A stretch of DNA of 14,704 nt from Elusimicrobiota bacterium (GTDB lineage: Bacteria; Elusimicrobiota; Endomicrobiia; CG1-02-37-114; JAHJSO01), in the NCBI GenBank assembly GCA_018830385.1, contig JAHJSO010000031.1, forward strand, positions 1 through 14,704, written 5' to 3'. The notes beneath the pieces are model-generated. The model saw only the letters and a list, made by a program, of their open reading frames with translations, was not told where the DNA came from and ran no database searches. The position numbers and the translations under genes were made by a program. This document shows, piece after piece, positions 13,363 to 14,704 of this stretch (positions are counted from its first letter, which is position 1; every line of letters starts with the position of its first letter).

Positions 13363-14704
13363 TATTTTCCCCCTATCCTTTTTAAACCCTTAATTCTCAT
13401 TTCAAGATATTTCATTTGTTTTACATTCCCAAATCCACCGAATATATCAGCCAGTTTCCGCAGGGCGTCCGGGTTTTTCGTCAAATCATAAACAAAAATT
13501 GAATTGGCCGGCAACGTCGCCGGCGGGATGCCTTTCAGAAAAGAAAAAACTTCCCTGTCGCTGTAATAGGTGGCCTGCAGGTTTGTCGCTGAGACGGCAA
13601 AGAATATTCTCTCGGAACCACCGGGGACAATGTCATCCCCCTGCCTCTCTTCATCAGGCACATGGGTTACAAACCCTACCGGGACGTATCTTATCCCGTA
13701 ATAGTGAGGGTCGCCCGTGCCGAAATAAGAAAAATAGATAACGGACGGATTGTTCTTTTTATACCATATTCCGAGTTCCTTCAGCCCCTGGCCCCAGTCA
13801 ACGTTTGAGTCGGTTAGAAATTTGTACCCGTTTGCAGGGCCTCCTGCAATCTCATTAAAATAGCCCAGATGCCACGGGTGCGCCGACATGCACGAAAATA
13901 TATACCATAACAATAATATGGCTGATGCCGTTGATACGACCAGCCGGGATTTCCTGTCGTATAGGTTTTTTATACTATACCCCGTCCATACGAAAAGGAA
14001 GGGATACACGGGAAGTATGTGCCTGTGTCCTATCTGTATCCTTGAAAATGAAGCGACGGCAAAAAAGACGAGCGGAGGAATCAGCAGGAATATTTTTTCC
14101 TCCCTTGCGGCTTTCCTGAAAAACACTGCGGACAAACCAAGAAGAGCCAGCAGTCCGACGGGTGTTTTCAGCAGGAATGTTACGGCGAAGTAGTGCCTCC
14201 AGCCGGACAGGGAATGCCTCCCTGCCATGAAGGTTGACCAGCCCCTTTTCATATAACCGGACAGGTATTCTATCCCGTCTAAATACAGGCCTATGGAATT
14301 GCCCCTGTACAGGAGAAGCATTACAAAAAACACAGAACAGAAAAAAACAAAAATATGAAAAATCAATCCGCTGAATTTAATTTTAATTTGTGACGGGTTC
14401 AAAATCAGCAGCACTATAAAAACCGGGAAAATAATCACCCCTGAAAATTTTGAGCCGAGGGCAAACCCCGCCGCCGCCCCGCACAAGACCGCATGGACAA
14501 CCGTCGGTTTCCGGAACCACCTCCAGAGACAGTAAACGGATAAGAAGTAAAACAGGGCAAGAGGGACATCCGTCGTAACGAGCGTCCCGTGTCCTATAAA
14601 ATTTGACGAAAAGACATACAGGACAAGCGACACCAGACCCGCTGCATACCCGCCGATGCCCTGCGCCCAGATGAACACTGCCAGCCCCAACAAACACGAA
14701 AGGA
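13362..14704 (-). CDS. PMT/ArnT-type membrane glycosyltransferase, 5' end cut by window
   Basis: The frame is open to the right-hand edge (447 complete codons visible); the apparent TTG start near 14693 lies inside the protein and is not a real start. Many membrane helices alternate with short loops. HGTLVTTDVPLALFYFLSVY matches the conserved second region of the dolichyl-phosphate-mannose protein mannosyltransferase/ArnT (GT-C) superfamily. The C-terminal third holds the family-typical YFNEIAGGPANGYKFLTDSN and VDWGQGLKELGIWY, followed by a soluble domain (YFSYFGTGDPHYYGIRYVP). About the first 100 residues, with the catalytic Asp-Glu loop, lie outside the window. These enzymes move a sugar from a polyprenyl-phosphate donor to a protein or lipid on the outer face of the inner membrane; acceptor unknown. 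It is coupled to the GT28 gene by a one-base overlap. Confidence 0.87.
   Translation of the reverse strand, partial: LSCLLGLAVFIWAQGIGGYAAGLVSLVLYVFSSNFIGHGTLVTTDVPLALFYFLSVYCLWRWFRKPTVVHAVLCGAAAGFALGSKFSGVIIFPVFIVLLILNPSQIKIKFSGLIFHIFVFFCSVFFVMLLLYRGNSIGLYLDGIEYLSGYMKRGWSTFMAGRHSLSGWRHYFAVTFLLKTPVGLLALLGLSAVFFRKAAREEKIFLLIPPLVFFAVASFSRIQIGHRHILPVYPFLFVWTGYSIKNLYDRKSRLVVSTASAILLLWYIFSCMSAHPWHLGYFNEIAGGPANGYKFLTDSNVDWGQGLKELGIWYKKNNPSVIYFSYFGTGDPHYYGIRYVPVGFVTHVPDEERQGDDIVPGGSERIFFAVSATNLQATYYSDREVFSFLKGIPPATLPANSIFVYDLTKNPDALRKLADIFGGFGNVKQMKYLEMRIKGLKRIGGK

Noticed and set aside
14383..14697. 104-residue minus strand frame within the PMT-type gene
   Set aside because: It is a shifted reading of the clear membrane glycosyltransferase frame, Cys/Val/Gly-rich and without family motifs.

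Overview
The window comes from a Gram-negative-type bacterium (lipoprotein signal peptides, periplasmic domains, LPP20 lipoproteins), most likely an uncultured candidate-phylum lineage of the Omnitrophota/PVC-like kind. That placement is an inference from the gene mix (tandem LPP20 proteins, an FHA protein, a formylglycine-generating-enzyme-type protein, DUF4175, and an imperfect palindromic repeat of the GTCATTGCGAG type); no marker gene is present. All genes lie on the minus strand, so the window reads functionally from right to left. No tRNA, rRNA or CRISPR array was seen.

Right half (about 7.1-14.7 kb, G+C-richer): an envelope or glycan block. A 5'-truncated membrane glycosyltransferase of the PMT/ArnT type overlaps by one base (TAATG) a GT28/MGDG-synthase-like glycosyltransferase. 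After an 84-base palindromic repeat follow a 1115-residue DUF4175-type membrane and coiled-coil protein and a secreted TPR metallopeptidase with HEYVH...E zinc ligands.

Left half (1-7.1 kb, clearly A+T-richer): an operon with its own good sigma-70-like promoter (7055-7083), overlapped by a 24-base dyad, and a leader of about 170 bases. In transcription order it encodes an LPP20 lipoprotein, an intercistronic stem-loop, a short LPP20-like lipoprotein, a long periplasmic LPP20/coiled-coil protein, a two-TM protein with a periplasmic CsgG/FlgO-like region and a cytoplasmic FHA domain, the relic of a Hanks-type Ser/Thr kinase, and a periplasmic protein with a formylglycine-generating-enzyme (FGE-sulfatase) domain cut by the window edge.

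The main discovery is in the 1.3 kb between the FHA gene and the FGE gene. The sequence there encodes the kinase activation segment (SGTLAYMSPEQ...SDMYSL), and an AAA ATPase/DUF4143 gene with its own promoter sits directly inside that reading frame. Both edges of the insert carry TTGCC, and joining the flanks at TTGCC restores one continuous frame (SDMYSLAVV...) that ends in an ATGA overlap with the FGE gene. So the ancestral operon probably ran FHA-kinase-FGE, and this looks like a trans-envelope phospho-signalling system broken first by loss of most of the kinase and/or by insertion of a solitary ATPase unit. That ATPase gene is itself now broken by an internal deletion and frameshift.
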